Source: Methylobacterium sp. B4
Lineage (GTDB): Bacteria; Pseudomonadota; Alphaproteobacteria; Rhizobiales; Beijerinckiaceae
Length of the DNA: 64,000 nt
Direction of reading: 5' to 3'
NCBI RefSeq assembly: GCF_003201865.1
Contig: NZ_QJJJ01000023.1
Location: 1-64,000, forward strand
Below, one piece after another: positions 21,013 through 30,420 of the stretch (positions within the stretch are counted from its first letter, which is position 1; each line of letters begins with the position of its first letter). The notes under the pieces are model-generated. The model was not told the origin of the DNA. It searched no databases and saw nothing but the letters and a program-made list of their open reading frames with translations. Both the position numbers and the translations under genes were made by a program.

Positions 21013-22390
21013 GGTAGTTGCCCAGCAGCACGTTATCGAGGCGGGCGATCGCATCCTCGACCAGCACGGCGGCCGAGAAGTAGCGGGTCACGAGGTGCGA
21101 GGCGATGGAGTGATCGTTGGTGCCCATGTAGCGCACCGACAGACCCGGCTCGATCTCGCCGGTCACGCCCGACTTCTGCAGGCCGACCACGCCCTGCTCG
21201 CCCTCGCCGACGCGCAGGAGCAGGATCGAGGTGGTCTGGGCGCCGGTGACCGGATCGGTGTCGATCGGCAGCTTGTCGCTCGGCACCAGCGGCACGCCGC
21301 GCCATGTCATGAAGGGCGCGCCGAACAGGTGGACGACGACCGGCGGCACGCCGCGGCGGGTGGCCTCGCGGCCGAAGGCGGCGATGGCGCGCGGATGCGC
21401 CACGAAGAAGGCGGGCTTCTTCCAGACCAGCGTCAGCAGCTCGTCGAGGTCGTCCGGGGTCGGCGGTCCCGAGCGGGTCGGGATGCGCTGGCGGCCGGCG
21501 ACCTCGCCGAGCAGGCCGAACTGCGAGTTGTTCAGGAGTTCCCACTCCTCGCGCTCCTTCACCGCATCGACCGTGAGGCGGATCTGCTCGCGCAACTGGT
21601 CGATCTCGTTGGAGTAGAGGTCGGTGACCCGGGTGTGGGTGTTGAGGATCGTCTGGATCGTCGAGAGGTGATACTCGCGCGGGTCGATCTCGTAATCGAC
21701 GAAAGTGGTCGGCAGGCGCGGCTCGCCGGCATGGACCGCCAGGAGTTCGATGCCCTGCTCGCCGTGGGAGTTGGTGTGCCCCTTGAGGCGGTCGCGCTCC
21801 TCCTGGTACTGGCCGATGCGCGAGCGGATGCCGTCATCCTCGATCGCTGCGCGGTCGAGGGTCAGCAGCGTCACCGCCGAGAGCGCCTTCACGGCCGGCG
21901 CCGGACCGGCCTCGCCGACGAGCGCGTCGTCGCCGAAATAGTCGCCCCGCGTGGCGAGCCCCTGGCGCAGCCGGCCCTTGTAGGGGCCCGACAGGGTCAG
22001 CTCGACGGTGCCGTCGGCCACCACCACGAGGCTGCGGCCCGACGAGCCCTCCTCGGCGATGACGTCTCCGGCCTTGTGCTGCGTCTGCGTGAACTTGCCC
22101 GCCAGCGCGGCGAGTTCGGCATCGCCCAGGCGGCTGAACAGCGGCACGGCGCGCAGCGAGCCGGGACGGACCGTGCGGCACTTGTCCTCGGCGCTGAGAT
22201 CGATGCGGCCGGGCTTGGCCAGCACCACGGCGCGACGGTTGACGCGGTAGACGCCGCCGGCGACGTCGACGAAGGGCAGGAGACGCAGGAGGAAGCGCGG
22301 AGTGTTGGCGACGTTCTGGACCGAGGTGACGGTCGCGGTCGCTAGATTGCGCGCAGCGGATGCGCTCACGCTCAGGCCCGGTCCACTCAT
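20999..22390 (-). CDS. Family 2 encapsulin nanocompartment shell protein with inserted cNMP-binding-like domain
   Basis: A 463-residue HK97-fold shell protein. Residues 1-55 and 225-463 match SrpI-type family 2 encapsulins (PRFLLRLLPF, TTFVDYEIDPREY, TPDDLDELLTLVWKKPAFF, AFGREATRRGVPP, FMTWRGVPL, VRYMGTNDHSIASHLV). Residues about 75-215 are a cyclic-nucleotide-binding-type beta-roll (VPLFSRLGDAELAALAG, GDYFGDDALVGE) inserted in the E-loop region, the architecture of subfamily 2B. The phosphate-binding cassette is atypical: the usual FGE is FGD and the conserved Arg before Ala/Thr is missing. AAGGAG lies about 12 bases before the ATG. It is followed directly by its likely cargo, the cysteine desulfurase. 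Confidence 0.93.
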
Positions 22391-22812
22391 CGCTCGTCGT
22401 CTCCTTGGTCGTTGCAGGGGGCGGTCTATCGGCCGGCGCGGCGCGGGACCGCGCCCAGGACGGCGTGTCCGGCTCACGGGCAGGCAGCCGCCGGCACGGC
22501 GTGGATCGAGGACCACTCCGTACCGCGCTAGACTTGCGCGTGCGCGTTTCAATATTGGTCGAGATCCGTTCCGGCGGGTTCAGGCGCCCGAACACCTGAT
22601 GTCTAGGCGTCGCGATGATGGCGAGTCAACGGAATAATTTTCCAATTTTCCGACAAAAGGCAATAAGGCTCTTTCTGTAGACTGTGTTATCGATGCTGTG
22701 ATTGCATATATCGATATTTTTATAGAAAATATTTCTTCATCCACTTCCACTGATGGAAATCGATGGAACGTCCTTGCGCGGAATGATTTTCCGCAGGCCG
22801 GAGCGGCCTCCT
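22391..22812 (-). promoter_or_regulatory. Probable promoter region of the encapsulin operon
   Basis: About 420 bases separate cysE from the shell gene on the same strand. The part nearest cysE (about 22620-22745) is strikingly A/T-rich against GC-rich surroundings, with runs such as ATATCGATATTTTTATAG, and probably holds the promoter and leader of the shell-desulfurase pair. No gene is seen here. No specific operator could be assigned by eye. Confidence 0.5.
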
Positions 22813-23721
22813 TCAGATCCCGTCGCCGTACCCGACGAAGGACTGATCCATGCTCTGTGCCGGCTCCTCATCGGCCCGCAGGCGCGAGACGACCCGCGCC
22901 GGCACGCCCGCCACGGTGGTGTGGGCGGGCACGTCGTGCAGAACCACCGCGGCGGCGGCCACCTTGGCCCCCTCGCCGACCCGGATGTTGCCGAGCACCT
23001 TGGCGCCGACGCTGAGCAGCACGCCGCGGCTGATCTTCGGGTGCCGGTCGCCGCTCTCCTTGCCGTTGCCGCCGAGCGTGACCGACTGGAGGATCGAAAC
23101 GTCGTCGGCCACCACCGTGGTCTCGCCGATGACGACGCCGGTGGCGTGGTCGATGAACACGCCCGAGCCGATCCGCGCCGCCGGGTGGATGTCGCAGCCG
23201 AACACCTCGGAGATGCGGCTCTGGACGTGCAGGGCCAGCGTCGCGCGGCCCTGATGCCAGAGCCAGTGCGCGACCCGGTAGCCCTCCAGCGCGGCAAAAC
23301 CCTTGTAGAACAGGAACGGGTCGATGTAGCGGCGGCAGGTCGGGTCGCGCTCGCGGATCGCCACGAGGTCGCGCACCGCGTTGGCGCCGGCATGCGGGTC
23401 GGCCTCGAAGGCGGCGAGGCAGAGGTCGCGCATGGTCAGGCGGGAAAGGTCGCCGTCGCCGAGCCGGTGGGCGAGGCGGTAGGCGAGCGCTTCGGCCAGC
23501 CCGCGCTGGTCGAGCACCGTCGCCTGTACGAGGCCGGCATAGAGCGGCTCCTCGATCAGCGCAGCCTCGGCCTCGGCGCGCATCGCGGCCCAGACGTCGG
23601 TCTCCGCCGTGCTGCGGCTCGTCGCGCGCAGCGGCAGCGTGATCGCCAGCGCCGGAAGTTCGGGCAGGGGGCGGGGCGCGCCCCAGCCGGCCGCATCGCG
23701 GCGCTCGTCGTGGCCGTGCAT
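22813..23721 (-). CDS. cysE: Serine O-acetyltransferase
   Basis: A 302-residue enzyme that acetylates serine with acetyl-CoA to O-acetylserine, the cysteine precursor. The N-terminal helical domain (about 40-150) is followed by a hexapeptide-repeat left-handed beta-helix (about 170-275) with GCDIHPAARIGSGVFIDH, the catalytic-His motif DHATGVVIGE, and LQSVTLGGNGK with the acetyl-CoA-binding loop. The last stretch (GYGDGI) ends in Ile, as in proteins that form a cysteine synthase complex. It lies 20 bases downstream of a small gene and upstream of the encapsulin pair, so it supplies the cysteine route that the desulfurase would consume. Confidence 0.93.
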   Translation of the reverse strand: MHGHDERRDAAGWGAPRPLPELPALAITLPLRATSRSTAETDVWAAMRAEAEAALIEEPLYAGLVQATVLDQRGLAEALAYRLAHRLGDGDLSRLTMRDLCLAAFEADPHAGANAVRDLVAIRERDPTCRRYIDPFLFYKGFAALEGYRVAHWLWHQGRATLALHVQSRISEVFGCDIHPAARIGSGVFIDHATGVVIGETTVVADDVSILQSVTLGGNGKESGDRHPKISRGVLLSVGAKVLGNIRVGEGAKVAAAAVVLHDVPAHTTVAGVPARVVSRLRADEEPAQSMDQSFVGYGDGI

Positions 23722-23741
23722 CGTCGGGCGGTCCGGTCGGG

Positions 23742-23945
23742 TCAGGAGATGCGCCGGAACAGGTCCGGCAGGTAGCTCTGCAGGGTGTCGTGGCCGTCGA
23801 ACTTCACGTCGATCGTCGCGCGGCCCGCCTGCCCGTGGATGCCGACCACCCGGCCCCGGGCGTGGCGCCAGATCCCGAGGGTCTCGGCGAGGTCGAGCCG
23901 ATCGAACACGACCTGATCGCCCGGAAGCATCGTCGCAGTCAGCAT
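23742..23945 (-). CDS. Small conserved-looking protein upstream of cysE
   Basis: A 67-residue soluble protein: MLPGDQVVFDRLDLAETLG, then RGRVVGIHGQAGRATIDVKFDG and LQSYLPDLFRRIS. The beta-rich middle with GxVVGI and DVKFDG resembles a small SH3/KOW-type barrel, but this is only pattern similarity. It is 20 bases upstream of cysE on the same strand and probably heads that operon. A possible role is as an accessory of the sulfur cluster; no function is assigned. An internal ATG at residue 6 is an alternative start. Confidence 0.6.
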   Translation of the reverse strand: MLTATMLPGDQVVFDRLDLAETLGIWRHARGRVVGIHGQAGRATIDVKFDGHDTLQSYLPDLFRRIS

Positions 23946-24257
23946 GATGGTGTCCTTGATGCCGGGATCCCGTGACGATCCCCGGTTGGCCGGGACGCGC
24001 GCCGCTCGCCCGGACGCGTCCGCGGGAAGGTCCGCGGGAAGGGCTGGGAAGAGCCTTCCGCCCGCGAGGGGGCGGGGGAGAAAAATACTTGCGTGTCTGG
24101 GGCGAAAGGGAGCATTATCTTTGCTAAATCATTGTTGTAATTTGATAATTATCGACAGAGCCTCGTTTGACAAGTCTTGTTCCACGCTTCCACCCGCGCT
24201 AGGCCGGTCGGAAGCGGGGGCTTGCCGCCCCGACACCGCCTCGCAAGGGCACGCGCG
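23946..24257. promoter_or_regulatory. Divergent promoter region between cysE operon and sulfur transporter genes
   Basis: A 312-base spacer between divergent transcripts. Its plus-side half (about 24110-24180) is A/T-rich, with ATTGTTGTAATTTGATAATT, and is the best candidate for the transporter promoter or a regulator site. Shared control of both sulfur units is plausible but unproven. No gene is seen. Confidence 0.45.
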
Positions 24258-24671
24258 ATGCTCTCCTACCTGCCGTCCTTCGCCGGCGGCCTTCTCATCG
24301 GCCTCTCGGCCGCGATGCTGATCCTGCTGAACGGGCGCGTGGCCGGGGTGAGCGGCATCCTCGCCGGGCTCGGCCGTCCCGGCGGCCTGCGCTGGCTCGC
24401 CGATGGCGCCTTCCTCCTCGGGCTGATGCTCGGACCGGTCGCCTTCGCGGGACTGACCGGCGCCTGGCCGCAGATGCGGATCGCGGCGTCCCTGCCGATC
24501 CTGACGCTGGCAGGCCTCCTCGTCGGGTTCGGCACCCGGCTCGGCTCGGGCTGCACCTCCGGCCACGGCGTCTGCGGCCTCGCCCGGCTCTCGCCGCGCT
24601 CGCTCGCGGCGGTGCTGACCTTCCTGGCCTCGGGCGTGCTGACGGTGACGCTCGTCCGGGTGCTGTCGTGA
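24258..24671 (+). CDS. YeeE/YedE-family sulfur transporter subunit (first half)
   Basis: A 137-residue inner-membrane protein with about four transmembrane segments (8-27, 52-68, 80-96, 112-135). The signature [12 protein letters not shown] at 97-107 contains Cys99 and Cys106, the kind of cysteines that relay thiosulfate/sulfur compounds in YeeE (TsuA) transporters. It is roughly half the size of YeeE and overlaps the next gene by four bases (GTGA), so the two probably form a split transporter. It is divergent from cysE. The substrate is inferred to be thiosulfate or another sulfur species. Confidence 0.85.
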   Translation: MLSYLPSFAGGLLIGLSAAMLILLNGRVAGVSGILAGLGRPGGLRWLADGAFLLGLMLGPVAFAGLTGAWPQMRIAASLPILTLAGLLVGFGTRLGSGCTSGHGVCGLARLSPRSLAAVLTFLASGVLTVTLVRVLS

Positions 24672-25144
24672 GCGCGGGCGCGCGCCTCGCCGCCGGGCTT
24701 CGCCCCGCGGTCGCCCTGGGCTCCGGACTCGTGTTCGGGCTCGGGCTCTCCCTGTCGGGGATGCTCGATCCCGCCCGGGTGCGCGGCTTCCTGGATGTGG
24801 CGGGCGATTGGGATCCGAGCCTCGCTTTCGTGCTCGGCGGGGCCGTGACGGTCTCGGCGGCGGCCTATGCCCTGGCCCGGCGCCTGCGCCGCCCGGCCCT
24901 CGACGCGCGGTTCCACGAACCGACGAAGACGCGGATCGATCCGCCGCTGATTCTCGGTGCGATCCTGTTCGGAATCGGCTGGGGCCTGGCAGGCTTCTGC
25001 CCGGGTCCGGCGGTGGCGGCGCTCTCGACCGGGGCATTGCCCGTCGCCGTCTTCGTCCTCGCGATGCTCGCCGGCATGGGCCTCCACGCCGCCTTGCCTG
25101 CCTCGGGCGCCCGTTTCACGGCCGCCTCGCGCGACGCGCGGTGA
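24668..25144 (+). CDS. YeeE/YedE-family sulfur transporter subunit (second half, DUF6691-like)
   Basis: A 158-residue membrane protein starting with GTG that overlaps the previous stop codon. About four transmembrane segments are visible (15-31, 52-70, 94-110, 117-142). The conserved [14 protein letters not shown] with Cys111 is the second-half YeeE signature, and [10 protein letters not shown] at 26-35 is typical. Together with the preceding protein it forms a two-component sulfur importer of the PmpA/PmpB type. Its place beside cysE and an encapsulated cysteine desulfurase suggests one sulfur-acquisition and storage locus (inference). Confidence 0.85.
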   Translation: MSAGARLAAGLRPAVALGSGLVFGLGLSLSGMLDPARVRGFLDVAGDWDPSLAFVLGGAVTVSAAAYALARRLRRPALDARFHEPTKTRIDPPLILGAILFGIGWGLAGFCPGPAVAALSTGALPVAVFVLAMLAGMGLHAALPASGARFTAASRDAR

Positions 25145-25279
25145 TGCGGCCGCACGTTCGGGCGAAGGAAATCATCCACACCAGAGACGTTCGGCCGCGT
25201 GAGCCGGGGGCGGCCTCCGGCGTTGTCCGTCGTCCGGCCGGGACCCGGGCCGGGCCGGAGGCGGGACGAAGAGGATCGG

Positions 25280-26494
25280 ATGGCTGCGGTTGAAACGGTG
25301 GATCGGGCGGAGCGCGAATCCGTTCTGGAACGGCAACGGGCGCTCAAGATGGCGAAATCCGCTCATGCCTATGTCCGCGGCAACACCCTGAAGTTCTACG
25401 AATGGCTCGACGGGCTGCCGCGGGGCACGCTGCCGGAGGGGCCGCCGGTTTGGATCTGCGGCGACTGCCATCTCGGCAATCTCGGGCCGCTTGCCGACGC
25501 GGACGGGCAGGTCGCGATCCAGATCCGCGACCTCGACCAGACCGTGATCGGCAACCCGGCCCACGATCTCGTCCGGCTCGGCCTGTCGCTCGCGAGCGCC
25601 GCGCGCGGCTCCAACCTGCCCGGCATCGTGACCTCCCGGATGCTGGAGGAGATGGTGCGGGGCTACGCCGCCGGCCTCGCCGCGCCGGATGGGGAGGCCG
25701 ACCGCACGGCCCCGGCCGAGCCCGACGCCGTGCGCACGGTCCGGCGCCGGGCGCTCGGCCGGCACTGGAAGCACCTCGCCCGCGAGCGCCTCAAGGATGT
25801 GGAGCCGTCGATCCCCCTCGGGCGCCGCTTCTGGGCCCTCGACGCGGAGGAGCGCGCGGCCCTCGACGCGCTCTTCGCGCAGGACGCCGTGCGCGAACTC
25901 GTCCTTGCCCTCAACGGGCGCGACGGCGGGGCGCAGATGCGCCTGATCGATGCCGCCTACTGGATGAAGGGCTGCAGCTCGCTCGGCTTCCTGCGCTACG
26001 CGGCGCTGGTGCGCATCGACGCCGAGGAGGGCAAGCGCCGGCTCGCCCTGGTCGATCTCAAGGAAGCGGTCGCGGCGGCCGCGCCCCCGGCCCCCGGTGT
26101 CCGGATGCCCGACGATCCGGCGGAGCGGGTCGTGGCCGGTGCGCGGGCGCTCTCGCCGAACCTAGGGGAGCGCATGCTGCCGGTGCGGCTCCTCGGCAAG
26201 CCGATCGTCATGCGCGAGTTGCTGCCGCAGGATCTCAAGCTCGACGTCGATCAGTTCGGACGCGAGGAGGCCGTGCAGGCGGCGCGCTACCTCGCCCATG
26301 TGGTCGGCACGGCCCATGGGCGGCAGATGGAGCGGGCGGTTCGGGCCGAGTGGCGGCGCGCGGTGACGCGCGGCAAGGCGGAGGGGGAGGGCGCGCCGTC
26401 CTGGCTCTGGTCGAGCGTGGTCGAGCTCGCGGGCCGCCACGAAGTCGGCTACCTGCAGCATTGCCGCTCCTACGCCGGAGCGGACGCCGCCTGA
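25280..26494 (+). CDS. DUF2252-family protein
   Basis: A 404-residue cytoplasmic protein of the DUF2252 family, which has a fold related to aminoglycoside/protein kinases. Typical motifs are MAKSAHAYVRG (25-34), ICGDCHLGNLG (59-69), IRDLDQTVIGNPAHDLVRL (82-100), and YWMKGCSSLGFLRY further on. In kinase terms GDCHLGN resembles the catalytic loop and DLDQT the metal-binding motif, but activity of the family is not established. The ATG at 25280 has GAGG just upstream; an earlier in-frame start at 25199 lacks a ribosome site. No operon partner is evident. Confidence 0.85.
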   Translation: MAAVETVDRAERESVLERQRALKMAKSAHAYVRGNTLKFYEWLDGLPRGTLPEGPPVWICGDCHLGNLGPLADADGQVAIQIRDLDQTVIGNPAHDLVRLGLSLASAARGSNLPGIVTSRMLEEMVRGYAAGLAAPDGEADRTAPAEPDAVRTVRRRALGRHWKHLARERLKDVEPSIPLGRRFWALDAEERAALDALFAQDAVRELVLALNGRDGGAQMRLIDAAYWMKGCSSLGFLRYAALVRIDAEEGKRRLALVDLKEAVAAAAPPAPGVRMPDDPAERVVAGARALSPNLGERMLPVRLLGKPIVMRELLPQDLKLDVDQFGREEAVQAARYLAHVVGTAHGRQMERAVRAEWRRAVTRGKAEGEGAPSWLWSSVVELAGRHEVGYLQHCRSYAGADAA

Positions 26495-26556
26495 CGCGAA
26501 CGCCGTTCCCTGCGACTTCGGGCGGGCCGGATGGCAGCGCCCGAAGTCGCGGGATC

Positions 26557-28242
26557 TCAGGCCGCGCGCACGGTGGCGAGGAAGCGGTCGACCTCGGTGC
26601 CGAGGCTTTCCGACTGGCGCGACAGCTCGGAGGCCGAGGCCAGCACCTGGCTCGCGGCGGCCCCCGTCTCCTCGGCCGCACCGGCGACGCCCGCGATGTT
26701 GCTCGTCACCTCGCCCGTGCCCATGGCGGCCTGAGCCACGTTGCGCACGATCTCCTGGGTGGCGGCGCCCTGCTGCTCCACCGCGGCGGCGATGGTGGTG
26801 GAGACGTTGCTGATCTCCTGGATGCGCGCCGTGATGCTGCCGATCGCCGCCACCGCCTGGCTGGTCGAGCCCTGAATCTGGCTGATGTGATCGCCGATCT
26901 CCTCGGTGGCCCGGGCGGTCTGGTTGGCCAGTTCCTTCACCTCGGCCGCGACAACAGCAAAGCCGCGACCGGCCTCGCCCGCCCGCGCCGCCTCGATGGT
27001 GGCGTTGAGCGCGAGCAGGTTGGTCTGGCCCGCGATGCTGGTGATCATCGTCACCACGTCGCCGATCCGGCCGACCGCCGTGTTCAGCTGCTGCACGAGG
27101 CCGGCCGTCTGCGAGGCCTCCTGCACGGCGGCGTGCGCCATGGTGGCGGACGAGCTGACCTGGCGGCCGATCTCCTGAACCGAGGAGCCGAGTTCCTCGG
27201 CCGCGGCGGCGACGGTGTTGACGTTCGAGGCGGCCTCCTCGGCGGCCGCCGCCACGCTGGTCGACTGGCTGGCCGTCTGGGTGGCCGTGCCGCTCATGCT
27301 CTGCGCCGTGGCCTGCAACTCGGCGGCCGCCGAGGAGACCCGGCCGACGATGCCGCCCACCGCCGCATCGAAGCGGTCGGCCATCTCGTGCATCGCCGCC
27401 TTGCGCTGCGCCTCCGCGCCGGCCCGGGCCACCTCGGTCTCCTTCTCCAGCGCTTGGGTCCGGATCATGTTGTCCTTGAACACGCCGACGGCGGCGGCCA
27501 TGTCGCCGATCTCGTCACGCCGGCCCTGGGAGGGGATCGCCACGGAAATGTCGCCCCCGGCAAGCCGCCCCATCGTGCCCGTCATGCGCTCGATGGGCCG
27601 CGCGATCCCGAAGAGGCTGAACAGCATCGCGCCGACCGCGGCGGCGAAAGAGATCGCCATCGACACGTAGGCGGTCAGCAGGGCCGAATCGGCGCTCTCG
27701 ATGCTCGTCTCGGCGCTGCGCTTCGCGCCGTCGCGATTGAAGTCGACGGCCTTTTGCAGAGCCCGGACGGCGCCGTTGTTCAGGTCGGCCATCCCCGCGC
27801 TCGTGGTGAGGGCCAGGGCTTCCGCCTTCTGTCCCGCCCTCATGAGATCGAGCACCTTCTGCTGGCTCTCCATGTAGCGGGTCCAGAGGGGAAGGAACCC
27901 GTCGTAGATCGCCTTCTCTTCGGCGCTGGCGATCAGCGGCTCGTAGGTGCGGCGCAACTCGTCGAAATTCTGCATCGACACCTTCAGGCCCTTCTCGTTG
28001 TCGACGAGCGCCTGGGGCGTGTCCGAGGTGACGACGAGCCGGTACAGCTTCACCCGCATGTCCCGCGTGCCGGTGCTCAGCGTGTTCACGGCGTTGACCG
28101 ACGGCAACCAGTTCGTCGCGACCTGTGTCACCTCGCGCTGGATGGAAGAGAGCTTGACGGCGCTCATCACACCCTGGGCCGCGGCCGAGAGTGCGAGGAG
28201 GCCGATCGCACCGATCAGGATGGTCTTGAGAGAAATGCGCAT
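26557..28242 (-). CDS. Methyl-accepting chemotaxis protein
   Basis: A 561-residue chemoreceptor. A first transmembrane helix (about 7-30), a four-helix-bundle type sensor (about 35-185) and a second transmembrane helix (about 190-213) are followed by a HAMP domain (about 214-270, [20 protein letters not shown]) and a cytoplasmic signalling hairpin. The hairpin tip is intact: [16 protein letters not shown] and [14 protein letters not shown]. It reports an unknown periplasmic ligand to CheA/CheW encoded elsewhere. The C-terminus ends ATVRAA without a CheR-docking pentapeptide. It is transcribed alone, divergent from the tct genes across a long gap. Confidence 0.93.
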   Translation of the reverse strand: MRISLKTILIGAIGLLALSAAAQGVMSAVKLSSIQREVTQVATNWLPSVNAVNTLSTGTRDMRVKLYRLVVTSDTPQALVDNEKGLKVSMQNFDELRRTYEPLIASAEEKAIYDGFLPLWTRYMESQQKVLDLMRAGQKAEALALTTSAGMADLNNGAVRALQKAVDFNRDGAKRSAETSIESADSALLTAYVSMAISFAAAVGAMLFSLFGIARPIERMTGTMGRLAGGDISVAIPSQGRRDEIGDMAAAVGVFKDNMIRTQALEKETEVARAGAEAQRKAAMHEMADRFDAAVGGIVGRVSSAAAELQATAQSMSGTATQTASQSTSVAAAAEEAASNVNTVAAAAEELGSSVQEIGRQVSSSATMAHAAVQEASQTAGLVQQLNTAVGRIGDVVTMITSIAGQTNLLALNATIEAARAGEAGRGFAVVAAEVKELANQTARATEEIGDHISQIQGSTSQAVAAIGSITARIQEISNVSTTIAAAVEQQGAATQEIVRNVAQAAMGTGEVTSNIAGVAGAAEETGAAASQVLASASELSRQSESLGTEVDRFLATVRAA

Positions 28243-28825
28243 AATTCTGGGACCGATGGGGCTGGCCGATCCCTCACACAGAGCAGAAACAGACTTAAAA
28301 TGTAGTTAGCCGTCCGCACGCATGATCTTTAATTCTGTCCTATCAATTGATGGACTTTGGCTCGTTCGCATATCATTTGATGGTGTCGCTGGATTTGTGC
28401 AGTGTTCGCTGCCCATGCCCGTCGCGTCGGTATGAAGCCCGCTCGACCCCGCGGCTCCGGAGGAACGGCAGGCCGATGGTGCAGCGGAAGGAATGGGGAG
28501 ATGCGTGATCGCGGCCCGTTCGATTCGATCCCGGGTGCCGGCCATCCCGAAGCCGTTCGCTCGACCGGGCCGCGCCGAATGTGCGTGCATAATTCATATC
28601 AATCCGCTTGCATGGCCCTGCGATATAATTCAAAGTTCCGCTGGTCGTCAGCCCAGGTCCAGGCTGCGCCTCTCGATCTCCGGTTTTCGACGGTTCGCGG
28701 ACCGTGCCGGCAAGCGCTCATCCATCCGAACGGCCTCGTCGTGGGGCCTTCGGTGCGGTAGGCTGGCCGTCGAGGTCAAGATGAACGGACCGCGTGCCGC
28801 AAAGAGCACTGCGAGAGGAAACGCC
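28243..28825. promoter_or_regulatory. Long divergent intergenic region, chemoreceptor/tctC
   Basis: About 580 bases with no convincing gene; the open frames on both strands lack ribosome sites and domain content. The A/T-richer parts near 28280-28400 and 28560-28640 are likely promoter zones for the chemoreceptor and for tctC. No operator was recognised. Confidence 0.4.
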
Positions 28826-29812
28826 ATGAGAGTTGCCGTGCAGGCCGCGATCGCGGCCCTGTTGTTGTCTGCTGCCTCGGCACAGGCCTGGGAGCCGACG
28901 AAGCCGATCGAGATCATCGTTCCCTTCCCGCCCGGCGGATCCTCCGACCAGATGGCGCGCACGATCCAGGGGGCGATCCAGAAGAACAACCTCGTCAAGC
29001 AGCCGGTCATCATCGTCAACAAACCCGCCGCGGCGGGTGGCGAGGCGATGCTCGACATCCAGAAGTCGGCTGGCGACCCCCACAAGCTCATCACCACCTC
29101 GAGCGGCATCTACATGACGCCGCTCTCCACCAAGCTTCCGGTGAGCTGGCGGGACTTCACGCCGATCGCGATGATGGCGCAGGACGCCTTCGTGCTCTGG
29201 GTGAACAGCGAGAAGCCCTACAAGACCGCCGGCGATTTCATCGAGGCCGCCAAGGCCGCAAAGCCGCCGCTCAAGACCGGCGGCAACGGCTCGAAGCGCG
29301 AGGACCATCTGATCTCCGTGACCATGGAGCAGGCGACGGGCACGAAGATCACCTACGTGCCCTACCAGGGCGGCGGTCCGGCCTCGGTGCAGCTCGCGGG
29401 CGGGCACATCGACGCCAACATGAACAACCCGGCCGAGGAGGTCGCCAACTGGCGCTCCGGCGCGGTGAAGCCGCTCTGCGCCTTCTCCGACAAGCCGATG
29501 GACTACTCCCAGAAGGTCACCGCCGACATGGCGTGGTCCGACATCCCCACCTGCCAGTCGCAGGGCATGAACGTCACCTACCAGATGCTGCGCGGCATGT
29601 TCATGCCCGGCAAGGTCACGCCGGAGCAGCAGGCCTTCTACGTCGAGCTGTTCCGGAAGGTCACCGAGACCCCGGATTGGAAGGCCTATCTCGAGCGCAA
29701 CGCGCTGGTGCCCGACTTCCGCTCCGGCCAAAGCTTCGTCGACTTCCTCACCGAGGACGAGCGCAAGCACAAGGAGCTGATGACCAAGGCCGGGTTCATC
29801 GCGACGAACTGA
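28826..29812 (+). CDS. tctC: Tripartite tricarboxylate transporter substrate-binding protein
   Basis: A 328-residue periplasmic binding protein of the Bug/TctC family. The signal peptide (residues 1-20, MRVAVQAAIAALLLSAASAQ) precedes WEPTKPIEIIVPFPPGGSSDQ, the usual first strand and ligand loop; KITYVPYQGGGPASVQLAGG further on is the second ligand-side motif. AGAGGA lies about 9 bases upstream of the ATG, which fixes the start; the open frame extends upstream without support. It heads a tctC-tctB-tctA operon and delivers an organic acid (citrate-like in characterised systems; not determinable here). Confidence 0.92.
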   Translation: MRVAVQAAIAALLLSAASAQAWEPTKPIEIIVPFPPGGSSDQMARTIQGAIQKNNLVKQPVIIVNKPAAAGGEAMLDIQKSAGDPHKLITTSSGIYMTPLSTKLPVSWRDFTPIAMMAQDAFVLWVNSEKPYKTAGDFIEAAKAAKPPLKTGGNGSKREDHLISVTMEQATGTKITYVPYQGGGPASVQLAGGHIDANMNNPAEEVANWRSGAVKPLCAFSDKPMDYSQKVTADMAWSDIPTCQSQGMNVTYQMLRGMFMPGKVTPEQQAFYVELFRKVTETPDWKAYLERNALVPDFRSGQSFVDFLTEDERKHKELMTKAGFIATN

Positions 29813-29893
29813 GCCCGCTCCCGGCCCCGCCGCCCGCCGCTTCGCCGGTGGGCGGCGCGGCCGGGGCGAACACCTGTTCTGGAAACGCCCATC

Positions 29894-30391
29894 ATGACCG
29901 AAGCCTCCCCCCCGCTTGCCGAGCGCGGCCTGTCGCGCCGCGCCGTCGAGATCGTCGTGGCGCTGCTGCTGCTCGGCCTCGCCGCGCTGGCCCTGTGGGA
30001 TTCCTACGAGCGCGGTGCGGGCTGGGACAACGGGCCGGAGAACGGCTTCTTCCCGGCCCGGGTCGCCGCGATCTTGGGCATCGCGGCCATCGCCGCGCTC
30101 GTCAGCGCCCTGCGGCGGGAGGACAGCGTCTTCGTGACCTACGGCCAGCTCCGGCTCGTGGCCCAGGTCTTCGTGCCGCTGTTCCTCTACGTACTGGCGA
30201 TCGCCTTCCTCGGCATCTACGTCGCCTCGGCGCTGTTCATGGCTCTATTCATGATCATGCTCGGCGATTTCCGCTGGTGGCAGACCGCGCTCGCCGTCGT
30301 GCTCGTGCCGCTCATCTCCTTCTGGGTGTTCGAGCTGCAGTTCCGGGTCCCCCTGCCCAAGGGACCGATCGAAGCCTTCCTCGGCTACTGA
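29894..30391 (+). CDS. tctB: Tripartite tricarboxylate transporter small membrane subunit
   Basis: A 165-residue TctB protein with four predicted transmembrane helices (about 15-35, 53-70, 87-118 as a long pair, 135-152). The stretch WDNGPENGFFPARVAAILG is typical of the family's first loop. It lies 81 bases after tctC and 29 bases before tctA, in the expected order. It is the small integral-membrane subunit of the sodium- or proton-coupled uptake system. Confidence 0.9.
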   Translation: MTEASPPLAERGLSRRAVEIVVALLLLGLAALALWDSYERGAGWDNGPENGFFPARVAAILGIAAIAALVSALRREDSVFVTYGQLRLVAQVFVPLFLYVLAIAFLGIYVASALFMALFMIMLGDFRWWQTALAVVLVPLISFWVFELQFRVPLPKGPIEAFLGY

Positions 30392-30420
30392 CCTGACCGG
30401 CCCGCGGCGGAGACACTGTC

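Noticed and set aside
25402-28305. 967-residue plus-strand open frame over the DUF2252 gene and chemoreceptor
   Set aside because: Runs through two real genes of opposite strands; no domain seen.
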